A stretch of DNA of 64,000 bases from NCBI GenBank assembly GCA_019636015.1, contig JAHBYJ010000001.1, positions 124,001 through 188,000 on the forward strand. The letters run 5' to 3'. The notes beneath the pieces are model-generated. The model did no database searches and was not told where the DNA came from. It saw only the letters and a program-made list of their open reading frames with translations. Of the stretch, positions 44,617 to 54,274 are shown one piece after another (position 1 is the first letter of the stretch; the number at the start of each line of letters is the position of its first letter). The stretch comes from Parvibaculaceae bacterium (GTDB taxonomy: Bacteria > Pseudomonadota > Alphaproteobacteria > Parvibaculales > Parvibaculaceae). The position numbers and the translations under genes were made by a program.

Positions 44617-45513
44617 TCACTCGCCATCGCGCTCGATATGCAGCGGATTGGCATAACCGCCGAGAAGCCGCGCATCGGTCACAGGCTCTGCAACGATCGC
44701 TTGAAGCCGCTCGTCGCCATCCTCGATATGGTGCGGAACCGCGAGAAGATAGAGATGCGATGCCGAGCCATTTTCGACCTTCGCACTCGCAATTCGGCGC
44801 CCCTCGAGCCCGGCGGCTTTTGCCAGCGCGGCCACGCGCGTATCGCTGAGGCTTTCCGTCGAGGAAATAGCCACAAGCGCCGTGTCGTCGCCCGTCCTGT
44901 CGAAATCGCTATGCGCGAGCACCAGCGCCCGCGCGCCTTCTACGTCCTTCTCGAGCTCCACGAAAGGAAGCCGCGCCACGACGCGCATGCCGGTTATCCC
45001 GCCTGTCGCAAGTCCCACCCACCAGTGGTCTCCGTCCCCCGCCTCGGGCTCCGGCAGCACGCCGACTGCGGAACGGTCCTGCGAGACGCGGCGCAGCACT
45101 TCGCGCGCTTCGCCATGAAGCTCCATCGGCGTGGTCGAGCCATAATAGTTCCGCGCCAGATCCCAGAAACCGAGCGCCTTGCCCTCGCCGCCATGGACAT
45201 CGACCCGGAACGGCCCCTGTATCCGCGTCATGGCCGACATGATCTCGCGCCAGAGCCGCACCAGCACCCGGAGCGGCAGCCGCCCTTCATGGCGCGCCGC
45301 AAGCCGCCGCAGCACTTGCGCTTCGCGTCCCGGCCGGAAAGCCACGAAACTTCCCTCGCCGGCCTCGCTGGCGGCCCGGGCCTTCGCCTCGGCCACGGCG
45401 ACGACAAGTTCCGTCCGCTTGCGCAGCAGGTCATGCAGCGCATCGTCGATGGCGTCGATCTCCTTGCGGACATCGGCCAGGGCCTGCTCGGGCGTGGTCG
45501 TCTCGCTCGTCAT
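44617..45513 (-). CDS. Chorismate mutase fused to a degenerate prephenate-dehydratase-like region
   Basis: A 298-residue protein. Residues 8-98 form an AroQ-type chorismate mutase (Arg16, Arg33, Lys44, then [13 protein letters not shown]). The remaining 200 residues roughly follow the layout of the P-protein: [15 protein letters not shown] and VGVLPEPE resemble the dehydratase lobe, and the tail resembles an ACT-like regulatory region. The dehydratase TRF catalytic motif and GP-G-S loop are absent. The protein may only make prephenate, with the rest regulatory or structural. It is the first gene of the CM-hisC-tyrC unit, divergent from metX. Confidence 0.8.
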   Translation of the reverse strand: MTSETTTPEQALADVRKEIDAIDDALHDLLRKRTELVVAVAEAKARAASEAGEGSFVAFRPGREAQVLRRLAARHEGRLPLRVLVRLWREIMSAMTRIQGPFRVDVHGGEGKALGFWDLARNYYGSTTPMELHGEAREVLRRVSQDRSAVGVLPEPEAGDGDHWWVGLATGGITGMRVVARLPFVELEKDVEGARALVLAHSDFDRTGDDTALVAISSTESLSDTRVAALAKAAGLEGRRIASAKVENGSASHLYLLAVPHHIEDGDERLQAIVAEPVTDARLLGGYANPLHIERDGE

Positions 45514-45616
45514 TCTGCTTCACCGGACGAAATTCTGGTCCGCAAGACGAGCCTCCTGCCCTCCCCGCGGGAGGGCTATTCATACGAGGGCAACCCATTA
45601 AAATCAAAAGAAAACA

Positions 45617-45646
45617 TTGACATTTCGGGGGGTGCGTCCCTAGCTA
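45617..45646 (+). promoter_or_regulatory. Sigma70-type promoter for metXW
   Basis: TTGACA at 45617-45622 is a perfect -35, followed after 18 bases by TAGCTA at 45641-45646. The expected transcript has a leader of about 70 bases with a GC-rich hairpin (GCGGG 45660-45664 with CCCGC 45674-45678). No convincing SAM-II core was found. Confidence 0.55.
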
Positions 45647-45719
45647 TGCAGCCTGTTTGGCGGGGGCCTGAGCGCCCGCTCCGGGGCCGCACAGCCGCCC
45701 TCAAGGGCCCAGAGGCGCT

Positions 45720-46925
45720 ATGAACACGATCGGCAAGGCCGGGCGCCCGGGGGGCGATTCCGGCCCTTACAGCACAGAGTTCGAGGAGGCCGGAATCCGG
45801 GTGCGGCGCGCATCCGTGACCTTCGGCCCCGGCGAGCCGCTGGCGCTAGATTCCGGTGTGGAACTGAGCCCCTTCACCATCTCCTACGAGACCTATGGCG
45901 AGCTCGATGCCGCAAAGTCGAATGTGGTGCTTGTCTGCCACGCGCTGACCGGCGACCAGTATGCCGCCAGCACCCAACCCCATACCGGCAAGCCCGGCTG
46001 GTGGACCTCCATGATCGGCCCCGGCAAGCCCATCGACACCGACCGCTTTTTCGTGATCTGCCAGAATGTCATCGGCGGCTGCATGGGCACGACCGGCCCA
46101 AGGGACGTCGCCCCCTCCACCGGGCGGCCCTATGGCCTCGATTTCCCCGTCATCACCATTGCCGACATGGTGCGCGCCCAGGCCATGCTGCTCGACAAGC
46201 TCGGCATCGGCGAAATTTTCTGCGTCATCGGCGGCTCCATGGGCGGCATGCAGGTGCTGCAGTGGGCGGCCGCTTATCCCGACCGCGTCTTCTCCGCGAT
46301 TCCGATCGCGACGGCCGCGCGCCATTCGGCCCAGAACATCGCCTTCCACGAAGTCGGCCGCCAGGCGATCATGGCCGACCCGGAATGGAAGCAGGGCGCC
46401 TATCTCGCGCATGGCACGAACCCCGCAAAGGGCCTCGCCGTCGCGCGCATGGCCGCGCACATCACCTATCTCTCGGAAGCAGCACTGCACCGCAAGTTCG
46501 GCCGCAACCTGCAGGACCGGGACAGCATCACCTATGGCTTCGACGCGGATTTCCAGATCGAGAGTTACCTGCGTCATCAGGGTTCGACCTTCGTCGACCG
46601 TTTCGACGCGAATTCCTATCTCTACATCACCCGTGCCATGGACTATTTCGACCTCGCGGATGATTTCGGCGGCGTGCTCGCCAATGCCTTCAAGGGGACG
46701 AAGTCGCGCTTCTGCGTCGTCTCCTTCACCAGCGACTGGCTGTTTCCGACCTCGGACAACCGCCAGATCGTGCATGCGCTGAACGCGGCGGCGGCGAAAG
46801 TGAGCTTCGTCGAGATCAAGACCGACAAGGGCCACGATGCTTTCCTGCTCGACGAGCCGGAAATGTTCGCGACCTTGCGCGGCTTCATCGGCAGCGCCGC
46901 GCGCGCTAAGGGCATCGGCGCATGA
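45720..46925 (+). CDS. metX: Homoserine O-acetyltransferase
   Basis: A 401-residue alpha/beta-hydrolase-fold acyltransferase activating homoserine for methionine synthesis. The nucleophile is Ser173 in GGSMGGMQ, with Asp339 in SDWLFP and His372 in [18 protein letters not shown] and CHALTGDQ match MetX. Some MetX-family proteins use succinyl-CoA, so acyl donor is not certain. It forms a two-gene unit with metW (ATGA overlap) and lies divergent from the aromatic amino acid unit. A consensus promoter is about 75 bases upstream. Confidence 0.94.
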   Translation: MNTIGKAGRPGGDSGPYSTEFEEAGIRVRRASVTFGPGEPLALDSGVELSPFTISYETYGELDAAKSNVVLVCHALTGDQYAASTQPHTGKPGWWTSMIGPGKPIDTDRFFVICQNVIGGCMGTTGPRDVAPSTGRPYGLDFPVITIADMVRAQAMLLDKLGIGEIFCVIGGSMGGMQVLQWAAAYPDRVFSAIPIATAARHSAQNIAFHEVGRQAIMADPEWKQGAYLAHGTNPAKGLAVARMAAHITYLSEAALHRKFGRNLQDRDSITYGFDADFQIESYLRHQGSTFVDRFDANSYLYITRAMDYFDLADDFGGVLANAFKGTKSRFCVVSFTSDWLFPTSDNRQIVHALNAAAAKVSFVEIKTDKGHDAFLLDEPEMFATLRGFIGSAARAKGIGA

Positions 46926-47548
46926 GCGGCACGTCGGGGCATGTCGATGGCCGCATCGACCTCGATCTCATCGCGGAGATGATTGCGCCGGGTTCGCGCG
47001 TGCTCGACGTCGGCTGCGGCGATGGCGACCTTCTTGCGTTGCTCCAGTCGAAGAAGAATGTCGACGGCCGCGGCGTCGAACTCAGCCAGGAGGGCGTGAA
47101 CGCTTCCGTTACGCGGGGGCTCGCCGTGGTGCAGGGCGACGCCGATACCGATCTTGCCGACTATCCGGACGACGCATTCGACTATGTGATCCTCAGCCAG
47201 ACCATCCAGGCGACGCGCAATCCGAAGGAAGTGCTGCGCGCCATGAAACGCATCGGCAGGCGCGTCGTCGTCTCCTTCCCGAATTTCGGCAATTGGCGCG
47301 TCCGCCTGAAACTCCTCTTCGACGGCCGCATGCCGGAAACCCGGTCGCTCGGCCATAGCTGGTACGACACGCCGAACATCCATCTCTGCACCTTGCTCGA
47401 CTTCGCCGCCCTCTGCGACGATCTCGGCCTCGATATCGAGGATGCGGTGATCCTGACCGGCGACAAGGCGCGGCGGATTTCTAATCCCGGCACGCTCGCC
47501 AATCTCTTCGCAAGCGACGCCGTCTTTCTCCTGTCGCGGCGGAACTGA
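46922..47548 (+). CDS. metW: Methionine biosynthesis protein MetW
   Basis: A 208-residue methyltransferase-fold protein with the SAM-binding [11 protein letters not shown] at about 28-38, and MetW-specific segments such as [14 protein letters not shown] and [24 protein letters not shown]. MetW is encoded next to metX in many alpha- and other proteobacteria and is needed for its full activity; its own reaction is not settled. It overlaps metX by ATGA. Its stop is three bases from the convergent methyltransferase gene. Confidence 0.94.
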   Translation: MSGTSGHVDGRIDLDLIAEMIAPGSRVLDVGCGDGDLLALLQSKKNVDGRGVELSQEGVNASVTRGLAVVQGDADTDLADYPDDAFDYVILSQTIQATRNPKEVLRAMKRIGRRVVVSFPNFGNWRVRLKLLFDGRMPETRSLGHSWYDTPNIHLCTLLDFAALCDDLGLDIEDAVILTGDKARRISNPGTLANLFASDAVFLLSRRN

Positions 47549-47551
47549 GCC

Positions 47552-48313
47552 TCAGCCCTTTTCGAGCGGCGTCACGCGTGGCGCGGGTACAGGCGCCGGC
47601 ATCGGCGCGATGGCCCTCACCCGTGCCTTGGCGCGCGCGGTGAGGGAAGGCTGCGAGGCGGCATAAATCTGCTTCGTCGCTTCAACCAGGATAACGCCGG
47701 AAAAGCGCGGCCAGAGCATCTGCCCCGCCCTCTCCCAGGCGGCAGCCGATCGGACGAGCGGGCGCCAGTCGAAAGGCGGCGCGAAAAGCGCGACCTCCCA
47801 GGCGGATGGCGAGAACATGGATTCCCGCAGGAGCTGTGTGAGCTGCCCGCGCGAGAACGGCTGACCGTGACCGAACGGCGTCGCATCGCGCCGCGCCCAG
47901 AGGCCCCGCCGGTTCGGCACCACGATGAGCACGCGGCCCCCTGGCGCGAGAACGCGCCAGACCTGCCGCAGCATGCCGCGCATCGCCTCGCTGGCTTCGA
48001 GCCCGTGAATGACGAGCACCCGGTCCATGCTCTCCTCGGGCAGCGGCAATTCGAGCTCATCGACAAGGCCGGTGAGGCATTTGCCTTCCGCCGGCCAGTG
48101 CATCACGCCCTGCCGCGCCGGCATGAGCCCGATCACCCGTTGCGCCTCGCCGAGCCAGGGCGCGAGATAAGGCGTTGCGAAGCCGAGCCCGAGCACGTTG
48201 AGCCCGCGCAGATTGGGCCAGAGCTTTGCGATACGCCCGGCAATATGCCGCTGCGCGACGCGCCCTAGCGCCCGCCCGTAAAAGTCCCTGAGGTCGATCA
48301 CGTCCATATGCAT
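47552..48313 (-). CDS. SAM-dependent methyltransferase-like protein
   Basis: A 253-residue class I methyltransferase-like protein, with a modest SAM region (NVLGLGFATPYLAPWL) instead of a full GxGxG, then LPLPEESMDRVLVIHGLEASE and WRVLAPGGRVLIVVPNRRGLWARRD. This pattern resembles the family encoded next to gloB in many alphaproteobacteria. The nucleotide motif is degenerate, so activity is uncertain. The start may be ATG 48313 or ATG 48307; neither has a strong ribosome site. It diverges from gloB across about 116 bases. Confidence 0.82.
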   Translation of the reverse strand: MHMDVIDLRDFYGRALGRVAQRHIAGRIAKLWPNLRGLNVLGLGFATPYLAPWLGEAQRVIGLMPARQGVMHWPAEGKCLTGLVDELELPLPEESMDRVLVIHGLEASEAMRGMLRQVWRVLAPGGRVLIVVPNRRGLWARRDATPFGHGQPFSRGQLTQLLRESMFSPSAWEVALFAPPFDWRPLVRSAAAWERAGQMLWPRFSGVILVEATKQIYAASQPSLTARAKARVRAIAPMPAPVPAPRVTPLEKG

Positions 48314-48429
48314 GGGCAGAGTCTAGCAAATTTCATTGGTCCGTGCCGGGTTCACGCGGGGGGTGAAGCGCACTAGGGTAGTCGGATCACGCTAAAGAAC
48401 CGGAAATGAAGACGGCGCGGAGGACTTCC

Positions 48430-49200
48430 ATGGCCAGGCTTGAAATCCACCAGTTTCCCTGTCTGAACGACAATTACGGCTATCTCGTCCACGAGCCCTC
48501 TTCGGGCGCCACGGCCGCGATCGACACGCCGGAAGTGAAGCCGATCCTTGACGCGCTGGCGGAAAAGGGCTGGAAGCTCACGCACATCCTCAACACCCAT
48601 CACCATTTCGACCATGCGGGCGGCAATGCGGAACTGAAGGACAAAACGGGCTGCATCGTGATCGGCCCGAAAGGCGAGCAGGAAAAAATTCCCGGCATCG
48701 ACCGCGCCGTCGGCGAGGGCGACATTGTCGAACTCGGCGCCGCCCGCGCCCGCGTGATCGACGTGCCGGGACATACGCGCGGCCACATCGCCTACAGCTT
48801 TGGCGATGAGCATGTCGCCTTTGTCGGCGACACGCTCTTCGCACTGGGCTGCGGCCGCCTCTTCGAGGGCACACCGCAGCAGATGTGGACCTCGCTCGGC
48901 AAGCTCATGGCGCTGCCGGACGACACGGCCGTCTATTGCGCGCATGAATATACGCAGTCGAATGCCCGCTTCGCCCTCACGGTCGAACCGCAGAACGCAG
49001 CGCTCGCCGCCCGCGCAAAGGAGATCGACGAGAAGCGCGCCCGCGGCGAATGGACGGTGCCCACGACCATCGGCCTCGAAAAGGCGACCAATCCCTTCCT
49101 CCGCGCGGCGAGCCGCGATCTTCGCCGCACCATCGGCCTCGAAACCGCATCGGATGTGGAGGTCTTCGCCGAAACGCGGAAAAGAAAGGACAATTTCTGA
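48430..49200 (+). CDS. gloB: Hydroxyacylglutathione hydrolase (glyoxalase II)
   Basis: A 256-residue metallo-beta-lactamase-fold enzyme that hydrolyses S-lactoylglutathione in methylglyoxal detoxification. The metal motif THHHFDHAGG includes His57, His59, Asp61 and His62; GHTRGHIAY, GDTLFALGCGRLFEG and CAHEYT give the remaining ligands and glutathione pocket. The C-terminal NPFLRAASRD is typical of GloB. The start at 48430 has GGAGG six bases upstream. The next gene begins two bases after its stop. Confidence 0.95.
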   Translation: MARLEIHQFPCLNDNYGYLVHEPSSGATAAIDTPEVKPILDALAEKGWKLTHILNTHHHFDHAGGNAELKDKTGCIVIGPKGEQEKIPGIDRAVGEGDIVELGAARARVIDVPGHTRGHIAYSFGDEHVAFVGDTLFALGCGRLFEGTPQQMWTSLGKLMALPDDTAVYCAHEYTQSNARFALTVEPQNAALAARAKEIDEKRARGEWTVPTTIGLEKATNPFLRAASRDLRRTIGLETASDVEVFAETRKRKDNF

Positions 49201-49201
49201 T

Positions 49202-49642
49202 ATGCCCGGCCTTCCCGGAGATCTGAGCGCAGACGCCATCGTCGACATGCTGAACATGCAGCCCCATCCCGAGGGCGGCCATTTCGTTGAAACCTTCCGC
49301 GATGCGGGCGGCGGAACGCGCGCCCATTCGACGGCGATCTACTATCTTCTGAGGGAGGGCGAACGCTCGCACTGGCATCGGGTCGATGCCGCCGAAGTCT
49401 GGCACTGGTATGCGGGCGGGCCTCTTGCCCTCTCGCTTTATGAAGAGGGCGCGGCCCCGCAAACGCGCTTGCTCGGCCAGAACCTCGAGGCTGGCGAACG
49501 GCCGCAGATCGTCATCCCGCCGCAGATCTGGCAGGCCGCCGAACCGCTGGGTCTGTGGACGCTGGTCGGCTGTACCGTTGCCCCCGGCTTTGAATTCGGC
49601 GGCTTTGAAATGGCCGAGCCCGGCTGGCATCCCGGCCGCTAG
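49202..49642 (+). CDS. Cupin-fold DUF985 protein
   Basis: A 146-residue protein with the DUF985 pattern: HPEGGHFVETFRD, AIYYLLREGERSHWHRVDAAEVWHWYAG and the C-terminal GCTVAPGFEFGGFEM. The His-containing segment could bind metal in a cupin barrel. The activity is unknown. It begins one base after the gloB stop codon and is probably cotranscribed with it. Confidence 0.88.
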   Translation: MPGLPGDLSADAIVDMLNMQPHPEGGHFVETFRDAGGGTRAHSTAIYYLLREGERSHWHRVDAAEVWHWYAGGPLALSLYEEGAAPQTRLLGQNLEAGERPQIVIPPQIWQAAEPLGLWTLVGCTVAPGFEFGGFEMAEPGWHPGR

Positions 49643-49744
49643 GGCCCATTTTCCTCAGGACCTGTGGCAGGCGCGCTCTGGCCGCCTCCGGGCGGGCGGC
49701 TAGACTGCGGGCAGACACACCACCGGTCCGTGGGGGGTTTCGAG

Positions 49745-50659
49745 GTGAAACCGGTTCTCGCCATTCTGGCCTTTTGCGCCGCGCTCGCCTGCGCGAGCCT
49801 GCCTGCGGGCGCCGTCGAGACCTGCCCGGGCGATCCCACCGCGCCTGCAGATACCCCCGCAATCCGCATCGATACGAAGGGCGGCCCGGCGCTCGGCGCC
49901 ATGCAATACCCCCGAACCGCGCCGCTCGCCGCGAAGCAGGTCGCCTTCACCTTCGACGACGGCCCCAATCCCGATACGACGCCCATTATCCTCGATATTC
50001 TCGACCGACATTGCGTGAAGGCGACCTTCTTCATCATCGGCATCTATGCCGAGCGTCACCCCGAGATCGTCCGCGACATCGCTGCGCGCGGCCACACCAT
50101 CGGCACGCATACCTGGTCGCATCCGAACAATCTGCGGCACCTCTCGCTCGCCAGCGCGCAGCGCGAAATCCGCCGTGGCTTCGAGGCTGCGGAACAGGCG
50201 CTTGCGCCCGCCCCGGAGGAAAGCCGGTCGCGCCTGCTGCCCTTTTTCCGCTTCCCCGGCCTCAACGACAGCCCGGCGCTGATCGGCTGGCTCGGCGCAC
50301 GCAACATAGCCACGCTCTCCTGCGAATTCGGATCGGACGACTGGCGCCAGATCGGTCCCTCCGAGGTGAAGCGCCGCACCATGCGGAACATCGCCTCGGT
50401 CGGACGCGGCATCCTCATCATGCACGATACCAAGCCCCGCACGGCGGAAGCGCTCTCATCGCTGATCGTCTCGCTCCGCCAGCAGGGCTACGAAATCGTT
50501 CAACTGGACGCAGGCGACGATGCGCGCGAGCTGGCCGCCGCCGTGCCCGCCCCCTTGCTCGGCGCCGTCAGGCGCGCGGAGGCGCCTTCCGCGCCTCTGT
50601 CCGCCGCCCTTGCTCCTATGACAAATCCATCACTTGAGGAGGCGGAAAGCCTCCGCTAG
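49745..50659 (+). CDS. Exported polysaccharide deacetylase (NodB domain)
   Basis: A 304-residue protein; the GTG start opens a signal peptide (to about residue 23) and has GGGGGG eight bases upstream. The NodB domain has FTFDDGPNPDTTP with Asp71 and Asp72, and HTWSHPN with His122 and His126, the metal-ligand motifs of CE4 deacetylases. MHDTKPRTAEAL gives the later His motif. It probably acts on peptidoglycan or another cell-wall glycan; the substrate is not shown. It is 9 bases before the Tat-exported DUF882 gene. Confidence 0.88.
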   Translation: MKPVLAILAFCAALACASLPAGAVETCPGDPTAPADTPAIRIDTKGGPALGAMQYPRTAPLAAKQVAFTFDDGPNPDTTPIILDILDRHCVKATFFIIGIYAERHPEIVRDIAARGHTIGTHTWSHPNNLRHLSLASAQREIRRGFEAAEQALAPAPEESRSRLLPFFRFPGLNDSPALIGWLGARNIATLSCEFGSDDWRQIGPSEVKRRTMRNIASVGRGILIMHDTKPRTAEALSSLIVSLRQQGYEIVQLDAGDDARELAAAVPAPLLGAVRRAEAPSAPLSAALAPMTNPSLEEAESLR

Positions 50660-50668
50660 CCTTTGCTC

Positions 50669-51322
50669 ATGACCGGAACGCGCAAGAAAACGCCGATGCC
50701 GAGCCGCCGCGATGTCCTTCATCTCGGTGCGGGCGCTGCTGCGCTCCTCGTCCTCCCATCGATCGCCATGCCGTCGATCGTCCGGGCCGAGACGCCTTAC
50801 AAGAAATCGCTCCGCATGCAGAGCCTCAATTCCGGCGAAAAGCTCGACATCACCTTCTGGACGGATCAAGGCTATGACGCGGATGCGCTGAAGCGCATGT
50901 CATGGTTCATGCGCGACCTGCGCACCGGCGAAGTGCATGACGTGCATCCGGGGCTACTCGACCTTCTCTGGGAGATCGACAGCCACACGCGCTCGAAGAA
51001 CCCGATCTACACCATGTCGGGCTATCGCTCGCCCAAGACGAACGACTGGCTGAACAGGCGCGGCCATGGCGTCGATCCGGGCAGCTTCCATATGCGCGGC
51101 ATGGCGATCGACGTGACGCAGAATTTCGCCGATACGGAAGAGTTCTACCGCGTCGCAAAGAAACTCGGCAAAGGCGGCGCAGGCTACTACCCGACAAAGA
51201 CACCTTATGTCCATGTCGATATCGGGCCGCTCGACAACTGGGTCTATCCCGGCATGCCGCGCCCGGACCGCGACGAGGAATATGACCTCTTGCAATCCGT
51301 CGCCGAAACGAAGGAAAGCTGA
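50669..51322 (+). CDS. Tat-exported DUF882 (YcbK-like) peptidase-fold protein
   Basis: A 217-residue protein with a twin-arginine signal: SRRDVLHLG (Arg13, Arg14) before a hydrophobic stretch ending near VRA. The mature part is a DUF882/M15-like domain, with YTMSGYRSPKTNDWL, SFHMRGMAIDVT and PYVHVDIGPLDNW carrying the zinc-type His/Asp residues. Related proteins (YcbK/MepK) are murein endopeptidases that cut mDAP-mDAP or D-Ala-mDAP cross-links. ATG 50696 is an alternative start. It follows the deacetylase and ends before a strong terminator. Confidence 0.88.
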   Translation: MTGTRKKTPMPSRRDVLHLGAGAAALLVLPSIAMPSIVRAETPYKKSLRMQSLNSGEKLDITFWTDQGYDADALKRMSWFMRDLRTGEVHDVHPGLLDLLWEIDSHTRSKNPIYTMSGYRSPKTNDWLNRRGHGVDPGSFHMRGMAIDVTQNFADTEEFYRVAKKLGKGGAGYYPTKTPYVHVDIGPLDNWVYPGMPRPDRDEEYDLLQSVAETKES

Positions 51323-51324
51323 AA

Positions 51325-51362
51325 CGAAAACGCCCCGGAAATTTTCCGGGGCGTTTCGCTTT
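51325..51362 (+). terminator. Bidirectional terminator between the DUF882 gene and phbB
   Basis: A perfect 12-base-pair stem (AACGCCCCGGAA with TTCCGGGGCGTT at 51329-51340 and 51344-51355) lies just after the DUF882 stop. Flanking A- and T-runs allow termination in both directions, and phbB ends 15 bases beyond. Confidence 0.85.
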
Positions 51363-51376
51363 TCACCTGGCCGATA

Positions 51377-52102
51377 TTACCCGGCAATATATTGCGCGCC
51401 GTTCGCCGTGATCGTCGCGCCGGTGATGAAGCCCGCCTTCTCGTCGGCGAGGAAGCTCACGCAATGCGCGATCTCTTCCGCCTTGCCGAGGCGGCCGACG
51501 GGAATGGTTGCAATGATGCCCTCGAGCACCTTCTCCGGCACGGCGGCCACCATATCGGTATCGATATAGCCGGGCGCGATGCAATTCACCGTGATGCCCT
51601 TCTTCGCCACTTCCTGCGCCAGCGCCTTGGTGAAGCCGATCACGCCGGCCTTTGCCGCAGAATAATTCGTCTGACCCATCTGGCCCTTCTGGCCGTTGAT
51701 AGACGAGATATTGATGATCCGCCCGAACCCGCGTTCGCGCATGCCGTTGATGAGCGGCTGGCACATGTTGAACATCGAATCGAGATCGACGGCGATCACC
51801 TCGCGCCATTGCTGTGGCGTCATCTTGTGGAGCATCCCGTCCCGCGTAATGCCGGCATTGTTGACCAGCACATCGACGGGTCCGAGCGCGGCTTCGACCG
51901 CGGCAATGCCTTTCGCGCACTCGTCATAGTCGCCGACATTCCACTTGAAGGTCTCGATGCCGGTTTCCTTTGCAAAGGCCGCAGCCGCCTCCGCATTGCC
52001 GGCATAATTCGCCGCCACCTTGTATCCCTTGTCGCGTAGCGCCAGGGAAATCGCGGCGCCGATGCCGCGCGTGCCGCCCGTTACGAGCGCAACCTTGTTC
52101 AT
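51377..52102 (-). CDS. phbB: Acetoacetyl-CoA reductase
   Basis: A 241-residue short-chain dehydrogenase that makes (R)-3-hydroxybutyryl-CoA with NADPH for PHB. The nucleotide motif GGTRGIG is at about 9-15; the catalytic Ser is in NISS (Ser133 or Ser134), and Tyr147 and Lys151 lie in NYSAAKAG. The short [13 protein letters not shown] segment after the second strand is typical of PhbB. It lies 83 bases downstream of phbA on the same strand, the usual thiolase-reductase pairing. It could be confused with FabG; the neighbouring phbA and phaR favour PhbB. Confidence 0.93.
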   Translation of the reverse strand: MNKVALVTGGTRGIGAAISLALRDKGYKVAANYAGNAEAAAAFAKETGIETFKWNVGDYDECAKGIAAVEAALGPVDVLVNNAGITRDGMLHKMTPQQWREVIAVDLDSMFNMCQPLINGMRERGFGRIINISSINGQKGQMGQTNYSAAKAGVIGFTKALAQEVAKKGITVNCIAPGYIDTDMVAAVPEKVLEGIIATIPVGRLGKAEEIAHCVSFLADEKAGFITGATITANGAQYIAG

Positions 52103-52185
52103 TGTCGAAAGCCCTTATTGCTGAAGTTCAAACGCGCGGAGCCCCCCGTGAAGAGGTCTCCTCCCTCCTGCCACCTCGGGCCTTT

Positions 52186-53376
<1,191 letters not shown>

Positions 53377-53512
53377 GGCTCTGCTCCCTGGAACCGGCCC
53401 GGGCGTCGGGCCGCATGATATTGGCCGCGCGGCCCGGCGAAACACCGCTCTCCTCTTCCCGGCTTCATGGAATGCCGGGACGGGCTGTTTTCGGTGCATC
53501 GCAATGCGGGAC

Positions 53513-53525
53513 TTGCGCAGCGCAA
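53513..53525. promoter_or_regulatory. Candidate PhaR operator between phbA and phaR
   Basis: TTGCGC-A-GCGCAA is a perfect 13-base inverted repeat in the 270-base divergent gap between phbA and phaR. It resembles the GC/TGC-type palindromes bound by PhaR proteins. A second, imperfect GCAT-CGCA-ATGC repeat lies at 53496-53507. Binding is inferred. Confidence 0.5.
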
Positions 53526-53646
53526 CAATACCGCGTCACAATGCCGAAAGACAGGGGCAAGGAACCCACCGGCAACGCAAATTGCCAGATCTGAGGGGAT
53601 AAGGGTTCCGCCGGGTAATAAGCTCTAGCGAGAGAGTGGGAAAGCC

Positions 53647-54261
53647 GTGGCAAAAAAGACTTCATCCACGGACGATGATGTCATCGTTATAAAGAAATAC
53701 GCGAACCGCCGCCTCTACAACACGGCGACGTCGAGCTATGTGACGCTCGATCACCTTTGCGAGATGGTCAAGCAGAGCAAGGAATTCGTGGTGCGCGACG
53801 CAAAGACCGGCGAAGACATCACGCGCTCCGTGCTGACGCAGATCATCTTCGAGGAGGAAGGCAAGGGACAGAACCTCCTGCCGATCAATTTCCTCCGCCA
53901 GCTGATCCGCTTCTATGGCGACAGTCTGCAGAGCTTCATTCCCTCCTATCTCGAAATGAGCATGAACAGTTTTTCCAAGGAGCAGGAAAAACTGCGCCAC
54001 CGCGTGACGAGCGCTCTGGGCGGCCGCGAAAGGCTGACCCAGTTCGAGGACCAGATCCGTCAGAACCTCGAAATGTTCGACAATGCCATGCGCATGTTCT
54101 CGCCCTTTTCGCGCCCCGCCACGGGCCGGGGCGAGCCGAAGGATCAGCCGAAGCCGGAAAAGACGGAAGCCGAACCCGGCAAGACCGGCGGCGAACTCGA
54201 CGAATTGAAGAAGCAGCTCGCGCAGATGCAGGCGCAACTCGAGGCGCTGTCGAAGAAGTAA
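53647..54261 (+). CDS. phaR: PHB synthesis repressor PhaR
   Basis: A 204-residue regulator that binds PHB and DNA. The N-terminal PHB_acc_N domain opens with VIVIKKYANRRLYNTATSSYVTL, a near-invariant stretch, followed by FVVRDAKTGEDITRSVLTQII and the second domain with LPINFLRQLIRFYGDSLQ. The tail (from about residue 155) is Pro/Glu-rich and then coiled coil (LKKQLAQMQAQLEAL). The GTG start precedes AKKT. PhaR represses phasin and its own gene until PHB binds. The palindrome upstream could be its operator. Confidence 0.93.
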   Translation: MAKKTSSTDDDVIVIKKYANRRLYNTATSSYVTLDHLCEMVKQSKEFVVRDAKTGEDITRSVLTQIIFEEEGKGQNLLPINFLRQLIRFYGDSLQSFIPSYLEMSMNSFSKEQEKLRHRVTSALGGRERLTQFEDQIRQNLEMFDNAMRMFSPFSRPATGRGEPKDQPKPEKTEAEPGKTGGELDELKKQLAQMQAQLEALSKK

Positions 54262-54274
54262 CCGTTTCGCAAAA

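Noticed and set aside
45647..45719. Possible SAM-II riboswitch upstream of metX
   Set aside because: Only a GC-rich hairpin is visible. The conserved pseudoknot segment expected before the start codon was not found.
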